Origin: Arcticibacter svalbardensis MN12-7
GTDB taxonomy: Bacteria; Bacteroidota; Bacteroidia; Sphingobacteriales; Sphingobacteriaceae
Length of the DNA: 64,000 nt
Assembly (NCBI RefSeq): GCF_000403135.1
Contig: NZ_AQPN01000103.1
Span: 1-64,000, forward strand
Direction of reading: 5' to 3'
Shown here: positions 26,737 through 35,779 of the stretch, piece after piece
Layout of the letters: every line of letters starts with the position of its first letter
How positions within the stretch are numbered: the first letter of the stretch is position 1
The notes under the pieces: model-generated
Told to the model about the DNA's origin: nothing
The model's input: only the letters and a program-made list of their open reading frames with translations
The model's database searches: none
Position numbers and translations under genes: made by a program

Positions 26737-28575
26737 ATGTGTGGTATCTACGGTTCTACAATTAAGTACAGCGATGATATAATACGGGCAAAATTGTCTC
26801 TGGCAAACCATAGAGGGCCCGATTATTCTGCATTTGAGCACACAGGGGAGGTTATATTGGGTCATAACAGGCTTGCTATACTGGACCTGGATTCACGTTC
26901 AAATCAACCCTTTACTTATTTGCACCTTAAAATAGTATTTAATGGGGAGATCTATAATTACTTGTCTTTAAAAGCGAAGCTTGAAAAGAAGGGTTATAAC
27001 TTCAGCACCACATCAGATACTGAAGTCATCTGTGCGGCTTACCTTGAATATGGTGATGAATGTGTAAACAATTTTAATGGCATGTTCTCCTTTGTGATTT
27101 ATGACATCAGGGAAAATAAACTGTTCGGAGCAAGGGACCGATTAGGTAAAAAACCCTTTTATTATTGCCACACCGGTTATTCATTTGAATTTGCCAGCCA
27201 GTCATCCCAACTTAAAATTGAAAGAAATTTTACTTTAGATCAGCAGGCCGTTAATGAATACTTTTTCTGGGGATATATCCCCGAACCCAAGTCTATCTGG
27301 CAAGAGGTAAATCAACTTCCTGCAGGGAACAGATTTACATATCAGCTTAGTTCAGGTTCTTTAAGTATTGATAAATATTGGGATCTCGATTATAATAGGA
27401 CGAACAAATTTACGGGGGGCTATATAGAGGCAAAGCGTACCCTTAAAGAATTATTACAGGATGCCGTTGCCATTCGAATGCATGCAGATGTTCCATTGGG
27501 CGTTTTCCTTTCGGGAGGTATAGACTCTTCCCTGATTGCTGCTCTTGCCTCCAGAAAAGTAAATCATGTCAAAACGTTCTCCATAAAGTTTAATGAAAAG
27601 GGTTTTGATGAAAGCTCATATGCACGTCTGGTGGCTTCCTATCTTCGAACCGAACACCAAACTATTGAATGTAATTATAATGAAGGCATCGGTCTGATTA
27701 ATGATTTTTCTCAATATTACGACGAGCCATTTGCAGATTCAAGTGCTATTCCAACCATGTTATTGAGTAAGTACACCCGTAAAAAGGTTACAGTAGCATT
27801 AAGTGGAGATGGTGGAGATGAAGCCTTTATAGGCTATTCGAGATATCGATGGATTAAATTGGTAAATAACCTGTTTAAATTGCCTTTGCCCGTTCGTAAG
27901 TCTTTGGGATCTATAGTTAACCTTTCTCCCAATTATGTCCATAAGCTTATTGCCATGGGTATTTCTATAAAGGATATTGAAGTGCTCTATATCCGGATGT
28001 TTGGGGGCATGGAAAATTCATGGATTGCAGAACCGGAAAAAGGTATGGGGAATCCATTCCGATCTATTTTTAATGATAAATCAAAAAATCTGTTAGAGAC
28101 ATTGTCTGATTTTGACATTAAAATGTATTTAAATGGTGACATTAACACGAAAGTTGATCGGGCTTCTATGGCATTTTCTCTGGAATCCAGGGCACCTTTA
28201 ATGGATTATCGCATCATTGAATTTACCCGCAGTTTGCCCACTAATTTTAAATATTACCAGGGAAATCAAAAGCGGATCTTGAAAGATGTACTATACGATT
28301 ACTTACCTCCCGATCTGTTTAACAGACCAAAGGCAGGGTTCACAATGCCCTTTAAGGAATGGTTCAGAAAGGAACTTAAGGAGTATGTGATGGATAACTT
28401 ATCTAAAAAGGAGCTGGAAAAGATTCCTGGTATTAATGTGAAAAGAACTCAGGAAATTATTCAGGAGCACATGACTGGTAAATGGAATCGTTACCCTCAA
28501 ATATGGAAGATCCTCGTGTTTTCTCAATGGCTTAAAAAGCAAGTAAGCAGTCCTGTTTTTGAAGCCTTCGAATAA
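26737..28575 (+). CDS. asnB: Asparagine-synthase-type glutamine amidotransferase (intact copy)
   Basis: A 612-residue protein with an N-terminal Ntn glutaminase domain (nucleophile Cys2 in MCGIYG, HRGPD near 28, FNGEIYNY near 70) and a C-terminal synthetase domain with the ATP pyrophosphatase loop LSGGIDSS near 258-265. ALSGDGGDEAF and FNRPKAGFTMPFKEW are further AsnB hallmarks. All key motifs are present, so the enzyme should be active. In polysaccharide loci such proteins often amidate a uronic acid on the nucleotide sugar or repeat unit rather than make asparagine. The UDP-glucuronate epimerase at 31633 supports that reading here. Confidence 0.92.
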   Translation: MCGIYGSTIKYSDDIIRAKLSLANHRGPDYSAFEHTGEVILGHNRLAILDLDSRSNQPFTYLHLKIVFNGEIYNYLSLKAKLEKKGYNFSTTSDTEVICAAYLEYGDECVNNFNGMFSFVIYDIRENKLFGARDRLGKKPFYYCHTGYSFEFASQSSQLKIERNFTLDQQAVNEYFFWGYIPEPKSIWQEVNQLPAGNRFTYQLSSGSLSIDKYWDLDYNRTNKFTGGYIEAKRTLKELLQDAVAIRMHADVPLGVFLSGGIDSSLIAALASRKVNHVKTFSIKFNEKGFDESSYARLVASYLRTEHQTIECNYNEGIGLINDFSQYYDEPFADSSAIPTMLLSKYTRKKVTVALSGDGGDEAFIGYSRYRWIKLVNNLFKLPLPVRKSLGSIVNLSPNYVHKLIAMGISIKDIEVLYIRMFGGMENSWIAEPEKGMGNPFRSIFNDKSKNLLETLSDFDIKMYLNGDINTKVDRASMAFSLESRAPLMDYRIIEFTRSLPTNFKYYQGNQKRILKDVLYDYLPPDLFNRPKAGFTMPFKEWFRKELKEYVMDNLSKKELEKIPGINVKRTQEIIQEHMTGKWNRYPQIWKILVFSQWLKKQVSSPVFEAFE

Positions 28576-28595
28576 GCCACTACATCATTAAAAAC

Positions 28596-29693
28596 ATGTG
28601 TATGAATGCCAAAGTCCTATTTATAACATCAGGAATGTGCAAGGGGGGAGCTGAAACACAATTGATTAAAGTGGCCTTATTTCTCAAATCACTTGATTAT
28701 ACCGTACTCATTATCTCCTTAACCCCTATTAATGAATTTGATCTTGATTATGAAAAGAAAGGAATCCCGGTACACTTTTTAAAAAGATGGAGGCAACATC
28801 CTTTTTCAAACTGTAATTCATTGTACCAAACGGTAAAGTCTTATAAACCGGATGTCGTGATTGCCTTTATGTTCATTGCCATTATTTTTGCAAGGCTGCT
28901 TAAGAAAATCTTAAACTTTCCATTAATATCTACTATTCGGATAGGCGTATTACCTCGGAAATGGTACATTCCCTTTTTAATTACTTCCGGTTTAGATGAC
29001 CAGATTGTTTATAATTCCAGGGCCTCTATGAATAAATTCGAGGAGCTAAAACTGGTGGATAAAACCGGATCAGTCATTAATAACAGTATTACAATCCCTT
29101 CATTAATAGAAAAGAACCCTGCATGCCGTCACGATGATTTGTTTCATTGGGTATGCATAGCGCATTTCCGTTGGAACAAAGATTATATGACACTCTTCAA
29201 GGCAGTAGCGCTCCTTAGGGGAATGAACTTCAGACTGGATATCATAGGTGAACTCAATGCGCAAACCTGGCCATTTCAGGTGATTGAAGAATTATATATA
29301 AAGGAACATATCCGCATCCTTGGATTTCAGAAAAATGCAAGTGATTATTTACAAGATGCAGATGCTTTTGTCTTGTCGTCGTTTTCTGAAGGTATGCCAA
29401 ATGCACTATTGGAAGCTATGTCTTATGCTAAACCAGTAGTGGTAACTGATATTGATTGCAATAAGGAATTGCTTGGGCAAGCATCCTGTGGTCTTCTTTC
29501 CAGGAAAGAGGATGGACACGACCTTTCGGCAAAGATGTTGCAAATGATGCAAATGACGGCAGATGAAAGAGCTGGATTAGGCAGGAGAGGAAGGATTCAT
29601 ATTATGAATCATTTCGCTGAAGATAAAGTGATGAATCATTGGTTAGCTCTTGTCAGTCCCTATTCCTTAGTAAAAGAACAGGTTCATTACTAA
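28596..29693 (+). CDS. Family 4 (GT-B) glycosyltransferase
   Basis: A 365-residue GT4 enzyme. Start ATG 28596 (MCMNAK); ATG 28602 is an equally likely start two codons in. The N-terminus reads VLFITSGMCKGGAETQLIKV. The donor motif is SEGMPNALLEAMSYAKPVVV near 267. Compared with other GT4 proteins in the locus it has a shorter linker and a less typical N-terminal domain. It lies 20 bp after the intact amidotransferase gene and 9 bp before the frameshifted one. Confidence 0.9.
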   Translation: MCMNAKVLFITSGMCKGGAETQLIKVALFLKSLDYTVLIISLTPINEFDLDYEKKGIPVHFLKRWRQHPFSNCNSLYQTVKSYKPDVVIAFMFIAIIFARLLKKILNFPLISTIRIGVLPRKWYIPFLITSGLDDQIVYNSRASMNKFEELKLVDKTGSVINNSITIPSLIEKNPACRHDDLFHWVCIAHFRWNKDYMTLFKAVALLRGMNFRLDIIGELNAQTWPFQVIEELYIKEHIRILGFQKNASDYLQDADAFVLSSFSEGMPNALLEAMSYAKPVVVTDIDCNKELLGQASCGLLSRKEDGHDLSAKMLQMMQMTADERAGLGRRGRIHIMNHFAEDKVMNHWLALVSPYSLVKEQVHY

Positions 29694-29702
29694 ATTTATT
29701 TT

Positions 29703-31591
29703 ATGTGTGGGATATTTGGATCATTAAATATTGGAATCGCTGATCAAGCGGATGAGGTATTTAAAGGGCTCTTTCATCGGGGGCCTGATGAGCAAGGCTT
29801 TGTCATCAAAGATAATCTGGAGCTCTATCATACCCGGTTGGCCATACAGGATCTAAGTAAATCCGGACAGCAACCCATGTTTCATCAACATCTATCCATT
29901 GTTTTCAATGGTGAGATATACAATCATCTGGAGCTTAGGGAAAAATACAATCTCTACTCTGAGTCTAATTCAGATACAAAAACATTGTTGCTGCTTTATG
30001 AACTTCTGGGTATTAGCATGCTGGAAGAACTTGATGGCATGTTTGCCTTTGCTTTATATGACCAACGGCAGCACCAGCTTATTCTTGCTCGTGATCGGGC
30101 AGGTAAAAAACCCTTGTATGTTTATAACAAGGGAAATGCACTGGCTTTTTCATCCGAATTGAATGTTCTATCTCAACTCTTTGCTCCTGAAGTAAACTAC
30201 TCTTCACTTGCAGCCTACCTCTATCTTGGCTATCATTACAGGAAGGCAACACCATATCAGGGAGTAACTGAATTACAGAACGGTCATTACTTGAAAATAG
30301 ACACTCAAACTACAGAGCAAACCCTTGTCAAATGGTTTGATATAGGCGCCTGTTACCTGAATAAAAATAAACTGTCCTATGCCGATACTCTTCAGGAGTT
30401 GGATGCACGATTACAGCTTGTTGTTAAAAGAAGAATAGAAACCTCAGATCGTGATGTTGGCTCTTTTTTGAGTGGAGGAATAGACAGTGGTTTAATCACA
30501 GCTATCGCTGCAGCCCATACCCACGAATTGAAAACCTTTACTGTAAGGGTGGAAGGTGCTTACGATGAATCTTTATTTGCCGAAAAGTAGCAAAGCGATA
30601 TCATACGAATCATACCGTTGTCGATATCTCATTTTCTGATCTCCAGTACGATATAGAAAAGATCCTGATTAATTATGGTGAGCCATTTTGCGATAATTCA
30701 GCTATCCCAAGCTATTATGTGGCAAAAGCGGCAAGCGAGCATATTACAGTCGTATTAAATGGTGATGGAGCTGATGAGCTGTTTGGAGGATACCGGCGAT
30801 ATGTACCATTTAAACAATTTGACTTCTTTAAGTCAGGCTCTCTCACTAAAGTTGCTGCCCGCGGATTAGCGGGCCTATTACCAATTGCCAACGAAAAGAA
30901 AAGTAATTACAATTATATCTACCGTTTATTAAAACTAGCCGGTTACAGTGATATCCTGCAACAATATAGCTCTGCATCATCTGATTTACTTGTTGGCTTT
31001 GAAAGTCAGTTTCTGATTCAACCAGATCTGAATGACATTCGTATTGATTTAACGGAGATTAATAAAATGCCCTTATCCTCTGTAAACAGATTACTGTTAA
31101 TGGACTTCCAAACCATTTTGTTTAGTGGGCTATTACCAAAGATCGACATTGCGACAATGGCACATTCACTAGAGGCAAGAAGTCCATTCCTCGCCAAAGA
31201 AATTCTTGAATTTGCACCAGGCTTAAGGGATAATCTCAAAATTAAAGGACTCAGTACTAAATTTATTCTACGCGATTTGGCTAAGAAATATCTGCCGGCA
31301 GAGCTAATCGGGCAACCTAAAAGAGGTTTTGAAATTCCTCTTAAGAATTGGGTCAATCATCATCTGAAAGAAATTATAGCCGATTATATATTTTCTGCAG
31401 ATGCACTTTATCCTATGTTTATCAAAAAGAAGTTCATTGTAGACTTAATGAATAGAAAAGTAAGTATCTCGGAAGAAAGAAGAGCTAAAATTATTTTTAA
31501 TGTTTTTGCACTTGAAGTCTGGTATAAAAACCGAAACAAAGCAACTTCTGCATTTTTGAATCCTGAAGCATTTCAATACACTCAAAAATAA
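29703..31591 (+). pseudogene. Second asparagine-synthase-type amidotransferase, interrupted by a single-base frameshift
   Basis: Two frames together encode a complete AsnB-like protein of about 629 residues. The first part (29703-30590) has Cys2 (MCGIFG), HRGPDE, FNGEIYNH and the LSGGIDSG loop, then stops at TAG 30588-30590. Reading continues in the -1 frame from the A-run at 30583-30586, giving AEK-VAKRYHTNHTVVDISF with no further stop to 31591. That part includes NGDGADELFGGYRRY and the C-terminal PKRGFEIPLKNW. One added A in the run restores the frame. So it is either a recent inactivating deletion or a sequencing error. Both halves look otherwise well conserved, which favours a very recent event or an artefact. 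Confidence 0.88.
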
Positions 31592-31632
31592 CGGCTTAAA
31601 TCTAAATTAGTCACAATCTAAATTGTTCCATC

Positions 31633-32706
31633 ATGAAAATATTAGTTACTGGTAGTGCGGGTTTTATTGGTTTTCATTTAGTGAAAAGCCTGATAAGGAG
31701 AGGTGATGAAGTGATTGGCATTGATAATATAAATGATTATTATGATGTAAACTTGAAATTTGACCGATTGGCAGAGACTGGAATAGATAGATCGGAAATA
31801 AGCTATGGGAAGGAGATACGTAGTATAAAGTATGTCAACTATAAATTTATAAAGCTTGATTTAACAGATCAGGATGGTTTAAAAACAATGTTCGAAGCGT
31901 ATAAATTTGACGTTGTATGCAATCTTGCAGCACAAGCAGGAGTGAGGTACAGTTTAGAAAACCCAAGTGCTTATATCGAATCAAATATTAAGGGCTTTTT
32001 AAATATTCTTGAATGTTGCCGGAATCAGCATATTGAACATTTGATTTATGCAAGCTCATCCAGTGTATATGGGTTAAACAGGGTGATGCCTTTTTCCGTA
32101 AACCACAATGTAGATCATCCGGTATCCCTGTATGCCGCGTCAAAAAAAAGCAACGAATTGATGGCACACGCATATAGCTATTTGTTTGGCCTTCCCACAA
32201 CGGCATTGCGCTTTTTTACTGTATATGGACCTTGGGGAAGACCTGATATGGCTTTATTCCTTTTTTCTAAGGCTATTTTAGAGAATAAACCCATCCGGAT
32301 CTTTAATAACGGGATGATGAAGAGAGACTTTACTTATGTTGATGATATTGTGCAGGGGATTTTGAAGGTAATTGATAAGTCTCCTTCTGGTAATTTAAAA
32401 TGGGATGGTTTAAATCCAGATCCATCAAGTTCAAAAGCTCCATACCGTGTTTTAAATATTGGAAGAGGGCATTCAGTGAAATTGCTGGACTTTGTTTCTG
32501 CAATAGAAAAGAATCTGGGGACCACTGCAGAAAAAGTCTATTGTCCTCTGCAAGAAGGAGATGTGGTAGATACTTGGGCAGATATTAGTAAAATGAAGGA
32601 CGAATTTAATTACCTGCCTCGGGTAGATATTGAAGAAGGAATCGCTGCATTTTTAGATTGGTACAGAGTGTACTATTCTTATTGCAATCAGGAAGTTGTT
32701 GCTTAA
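31633..32706 (+). CDS. UDP-glucuronate 4-epimerase-like SDR enzyme
   Basis: A 357-residue extended short-chain dehydrogenase. The NAD-binding motif is GSAGFIG at residues 7-13, the catalytic Tyr-Lys pair is Tyr167/Lys171 (YAASK), and SSSVYG supplies the Ser. The segment NLAAQAGVRYSLENPSAYIE followed by SNIKGFLNILE, and RDFTYVDDIV, are diagnostic for the CapI/LpsL group that interconverts UDP-glucuronate and UDP-galacturonate. It would provide galacturonic acid for the exopolysaccharide. No UDP-glucose dehydrogenase gene is in the window, so UDP-glucuronate must come from elsewhere on the chromosome. Confidence 0.9.
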   Translation: MKILVTGSAGFIGFHLVKSLIRRGDEVIGIDNINDYYDVNLKFDRLAETGIDRSEISYGKEIRSIKYVNYKFIKLDLTDQDGLKTMFEAYKFDVVCNLAAQAGVRYSLENPSAYIESNIKGFLNILECCRNQHIEHLIYASSSSVYGLNRVMPFSVNHNVDHPVSLYAASKKSNELMAHAYSYLFGLPTTALRFFTVYGPWGRPDMALFLFSKAILENKPIRIFNNGMMKRDFTYVDDIVQGILKVIDKSPSGNLKWDGLNPDPSSSKAPYRVLNIGRGHSVKLLDFVSAIEKNLGTTAEKVYCPLQEGDVVDTWADISKMKDEFNYLPRVDIEEGIAAFLDWYRVYYSYCNQEVVA

Positions 32707-33102
32707 ATACGTATTTTATGAATTTGCATTTCAAAATATGACAGAAAAATTACATTTTCAAGCTGAAATTCAATTATTTATATTAGAATCTCCCTTTATA
32801 AATACAATAAATTTATTTATTTTATATAATTTAATTTTTTTTTAACAGTTTTTAACAAGAAACAATTTTTCCAATTGTTTAGTAACAATATTAATACCCC
32901 AATTTTGTTTAATTAAAGCCATTTAAAAATTACATAGATGATAATTTAATTTCTATGCAAATGAAAATTTAGTTTAACTTAATTGCAATTTTCATATTTA
33001 ATACGAGTTTCTTTAACAAAATTGCTGTTTTTTCCTATTTTTTTTGATGTAACTGTTGCTCTTTATAATTCGTTAAAGAGGCATACATTAATTAAAGATC
33101 AG
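32707..33102. other. 396-bp very A+T-rich leader before the lyase gene
   Basis: This gap is far richer in A+T than its surroundings, with runs of T and A around 32831-32845. It contains a small hairpin (AAACAATT at 32860-32867, AATTGTTT at 32873-32880) but no terminator T-run after it and no convincing gene. A TTG-initiated extension of the lyase frame reaches 32983 but reads low-complexity sequence. The stretch probably holds an independent promoter and a long 5-prime leader for the lyase gene. Confidence 0.45.
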
Positions 33103-34470
33103 ATGAAACCGGAGAACAGCTTAAAAAGAAAAGTTAAAATGTCCACGCTATTACTAGCAATTATTCTATTTACTCAATGTCATAAAAGTAACGAAGATCA
33201 GTTAGTTGCAAATGTTAATGAAATCAGTGCAACCTCTACTGCAACTGCTGAAGTTGCAAAAACTTTAGTCCTGTCAAGCGCAACAAAAGACGCTGGGTAT
33301 GCTTACTATTTGGAACCCAAACTTACAATAACAGGAGACAGCCCTACAAAACCTTCAAATTCTACACTTAAAATATATGAAAACGGAAAACTACTAGGAG
33401 CCGCACATTCTTTACATAGAGATATCAGAAATGTAGGAAAAGGTAAATTCAGCCATTGGGATACTGGTTTATACTTCTCATCATCTGACAATAGTGATCC
33501 TCGAACTAACGGTAGGACCTATACCTATACCACTGGAACCACAACTGCAGTAGCTGCTCCGGTAGCACAAACACCTCCTGCATCATCAACAGGCAGCTCC
33601 CCAATAGGTTTTGCTTCTGTTGATGGATCAACAACAGGTGGTAAAGCTGGCAAAACCATTACGGTGAGTAATTTGAACGATCTTAAAAGGGCTGCTGTAT
33701 CTTCCGATCCTTTGGTAATTCAAATATCTGGAAGTATTACAGGTACGGGTATGATTGAGGTTAAATCAAATAAAACTTTTATTGGCTTAGAAGGAGCTGT
33801 TCTTAACGGAACAGGATTGTCTATCTGGGGTGTAAGCAATGTTATTGTTAAAAACCTAAAGATCAATAAAGTGGTTGGTGCCGACTGTATCACTATTAAA
33901 GGTGGTTCAAACCATGTTTGGGTAGACCATTGTGAACTTTGGCAAGACAGAACGCATGGATGGGATTATTATGATGAATTGCTTGAAGTAACCGATCGGT
34001 CTGATTATGTAACAATCTCCTGGAATGAATTCCATGATACGAACATTGCGCTGCTCATTGGTAGTGGAGATCAACAAACCACAGATATTGGCCATCTTCG
34101 GGTAACACTATACGGGAATTATTTCAAAAACATATCTGAAAGACAACCCTGCACACGGTTCGGTTACATGCATTGCTTCAATAATTATCTTGCCAATGGT
34201 AGTGGATATGGAATTGGGGTAACGATGAATGCAACGGTAAGAACCGATAATAACTATTTCGAAGGGCAGCATATCCCGATTTACACCGAATTTAATGCAA
34301 AACCAGGTGTAGTCAGTGGAGCAAGTACCAACATTTATAAAAATTGCGGACCTAATATTATATCAACAAGCGCATCAAGCTGGGTGCCTTCTTACGAATA
34401 TAAATCTGTACTTATTGCTGCTGCTGATGTACCAGCAAAGGTGCTCAGTGAGGCAGGTCCCAATTACTAA
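33103..34470 (+). CDS. Polysaccharide lyase family 1 (pectate-lyase-like) lipoprotein
   Basis: The ATG at 33103 is chosen because it yields a lipoprotein signal (lipidated Cys26 in LFTQC); the upstream TTG adds 40 residues of poor quality. The protein has 455 residues. An N-terminal beta-rich module of unknown type (about 50-140) is followed by a Thr/Pro/Ser linker (about 140-165) and a right-handed beta-helix lyase domain (about 165-455). Family motifs include HVWVDHCEL, DEYYDELLEV-like DYYDELLEVTDRSDYVTISW, and RQPCTRFGYMHCFNNY with the catalytic Arg region. It should cleave polygalacturonate-like polymers by beta-elimination at the cell surface. Located among EPS genes, it may trim or release the polymer made here. 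Confidence 0.9.
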   Translation: MKPENSLKRKVKMSTLLLAIILFTQCHKSNEDQLVANVNEISATSTATAEVAKTLVLSSATKDAGYAYYLEPKLTITGDSPTKPSNSTLKIYENGKLLGAAHSLHRDIRNVGKGKFSHWDTGLYFSSSDNSDPRTNGRTYTYTTGTTTAVAAPVAQTPPASSTGSSPIGFASVDGSTTGGKAGKTITVSNLNDLKRAAVSSDPLVIQISGSITGTGMIEVKSNKTFIGLEGAVLNGTGLSIWGVSNVIVKNLKINKVVGADCITIKGGSNHVWVDHCELWQDRTHGWDYYDELLEVTDRSDYVTISWNEFHDTNIALLIGSGDQQTTDIGHLRVTLYGNYFKNISERQPCTRFGYMHCFNNYLANGSGYGIGVTMNATVRTDNNYFEGQHIPIYTEFNAKPGVVSGASTNIYKNCGPNIISTSASSWVPSYEYKSVLIAAADVPAKVLSEAGPNY

Positions 34471-34497
34471 AGTATAAAGTAGAAGAATTTATGGAAC

Positions 34498-34530
34498 AAA
34501 AAACATTACACGTAAAGTGTAGTGTTTTTT
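34498..34530 (+). terminator. Terminator after the lyase gene
   Basis: The arms AAAAACATTACAC and GTGTAGTGTTTTT (one G-T pair) flank a GTAAA loop and run into T residues. It ends the lyase transcript 28 bp after the stop codon, so the lyase is probably a separate transcription unit inside the locus. Confidence 0.78.
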
Positions 34531-34581
34531 GCTATATAATCATCAACCTCCAAAACGTACACTTACTTTAACCAATATACC

Positions 34582-35742
34582 TTGAAACCAAAACGAAATA
34601 AGATCCTGATTGCTTGCGACTCTTCGCGCTCTTTGCTTGATTTCAGAGGAAAGCTCATGGAAGAGTTATTAGTGAACCATGATGTATGTGTATTTACTCC
34701 AAAAATCCATCAAAGCCATGTCAGAAATACACTTGAGCGCTTGGGCATTTCCATCTATGAAAACGATCTGAACGGAAGTAATGTTTCCCTTTTTTCAGAT
34801 CTCGCTTATATCATTAAGCTGTTCAAATTGATGCGCTCTTTGAAGCCTGATGTATTTTTCCCATATACCTTTAAACCGGTGATCTATGGCACCCTGGTAG
34901 CAAACTTTTTCCATGTAAACCGTATCGCTCCCATGCTTACAGGTTTAGGCTATAGCTTTTTGAATACTAATAATAAGAAGCAAATAATCAAGCTAATAAC
35001 CAAGACCTTGTTAAGGATTAGTTTAAAAGCAAATAACCGAACTTCGCTTATCCTTCAAAACAAAGATGATTATAACACGCTGATTCAGGCTGGAATTATT
35101 AACGCAAATCACGCTGCACATATAGTCAATGGCTCTGGTGTCGATCTCTCTCATTATGACTATTCAGAACCTGAACCCAGCAATTTGAACTTTTTAATGA
35201 TATCCCGATTGATCAATGCAAAAGGAGTGAACGAATATTATGAAGCTGCAACAATAATCCTTCAAGACCACCCCAATGTTCAATTTACATTAATTGGCGC
35301 TTACGATCCTAATGTAGATGCCATTGATGCCGTGCTATACAATAAGATCATAAAGGGGAATGTGATCGATTATAAGGGTGAGGTGGACGATGTGAGACCT
35401 TTTATCAAGGCCTGTTCTGTTGTCGTTTTACCTTCCTTCTATGGCGAAGGCGTACCTCGATGTATTCTTGAAGGAATGGCGATGGGAAGAGCTGTCATTA
35501 CCAGTGATTCGGTAGGATGCAGAGAAACGATCAATCTTTCATCCGATCAGCCAAGTGGCTTTTTGGTGCCCATAAAAAATGCAACTTGCTTAGCCGAAAA
35601 AATGCTTCATTTTATTCTGAATCCATCACATATCATTTTTTACGGGAAAAATGGAAGAGCATATGCCTTTGAGAAATTTGATGTCCATAAAGTAAACCGC
35701 AAAATGCTTCAAATACTGGAAGGTCCTGCTGTTTTTGCCTGA
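34582..35742 (+). CDS. Family 4 (GT-B) glycosyltransferase (PglA/CapM-like)
   Basis: A 386-residue GT4 enzyme starting at TTG; there is no in-frame ATG before the conserved N-terminus (NKILIACDSSRSLLDFRGKL). MLTGLGYSFLN near 113 and the donor region GEGVPRCILEGMAMGRAVIT then SDSVGCRE near 294 match transferases that add the second sugar to a bacillosamine- or QuiNAc-type initiating residue. This is consistent with the PglC-like and PglF-like genes in the locus, though the match is by pattern only. It follows the terminator of the lyase gene and therefore needs its own promoter or antitermination by the UpxY protein. Confidence 0.88.
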   Translation: MKPKRNKILIACDSSRSLLDFRGKLMEELLVNHDVCVFTPKIHQSHVRNTLERLGISIYENDLNGSNVSLFSDLAYIIKLFKLMRSLKPDVFFPYTFKPVIYGTLVANFFHVNRIAPMLTGLGYSFLNTNNKKQIIKLITKTLLRISLKANNRTSLILQNKDDYNTLIQAGIINANHAAHIVNGSGVDLSHYDYSEPEPSNLNFLMISRLINAKGVNEYYEAATIILQDHPNVQFTLIGAYDPNVDAIDAVLYNKIIKGNVIDYKGEVDDVRPFIKACSVVVLPSFYGEGVPRCILEGMAMGRAVITSDSVGCRETINLSSDQPSGFLVPIKNATCLAEKMLHFILNPSHIIFYGKNGRAYAFEKFDVHKVNRKMLQILEGPAVFA

Positions 35743-35779
35743 AAAACCAGGACTAATTTATATTTCCTGATTTTATAAA

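Noticed and set aside
30583-30590. Programmed -1 frameshift in the second amidotransferase gene
   Set aside because: The site reads C-GAA-AAG-TAG. A tandem slippery heptamer is absent (only four A residues, and the P-site Glu codon would mispair), so a plain one-base deletion or a sequencing error is more likely.
32860-32880. Hairpin as a terminator after the epimerase gene
   Set aside because: The 8-bp stem is A+T rich and is not followed by a T-run.
32983-33102. TTG-initiated extension of the lyase gene
   Set aside because: Would bury the lipoprotein signal 40 residues inside the protein and reads A+T-rich low-complexity DNA.
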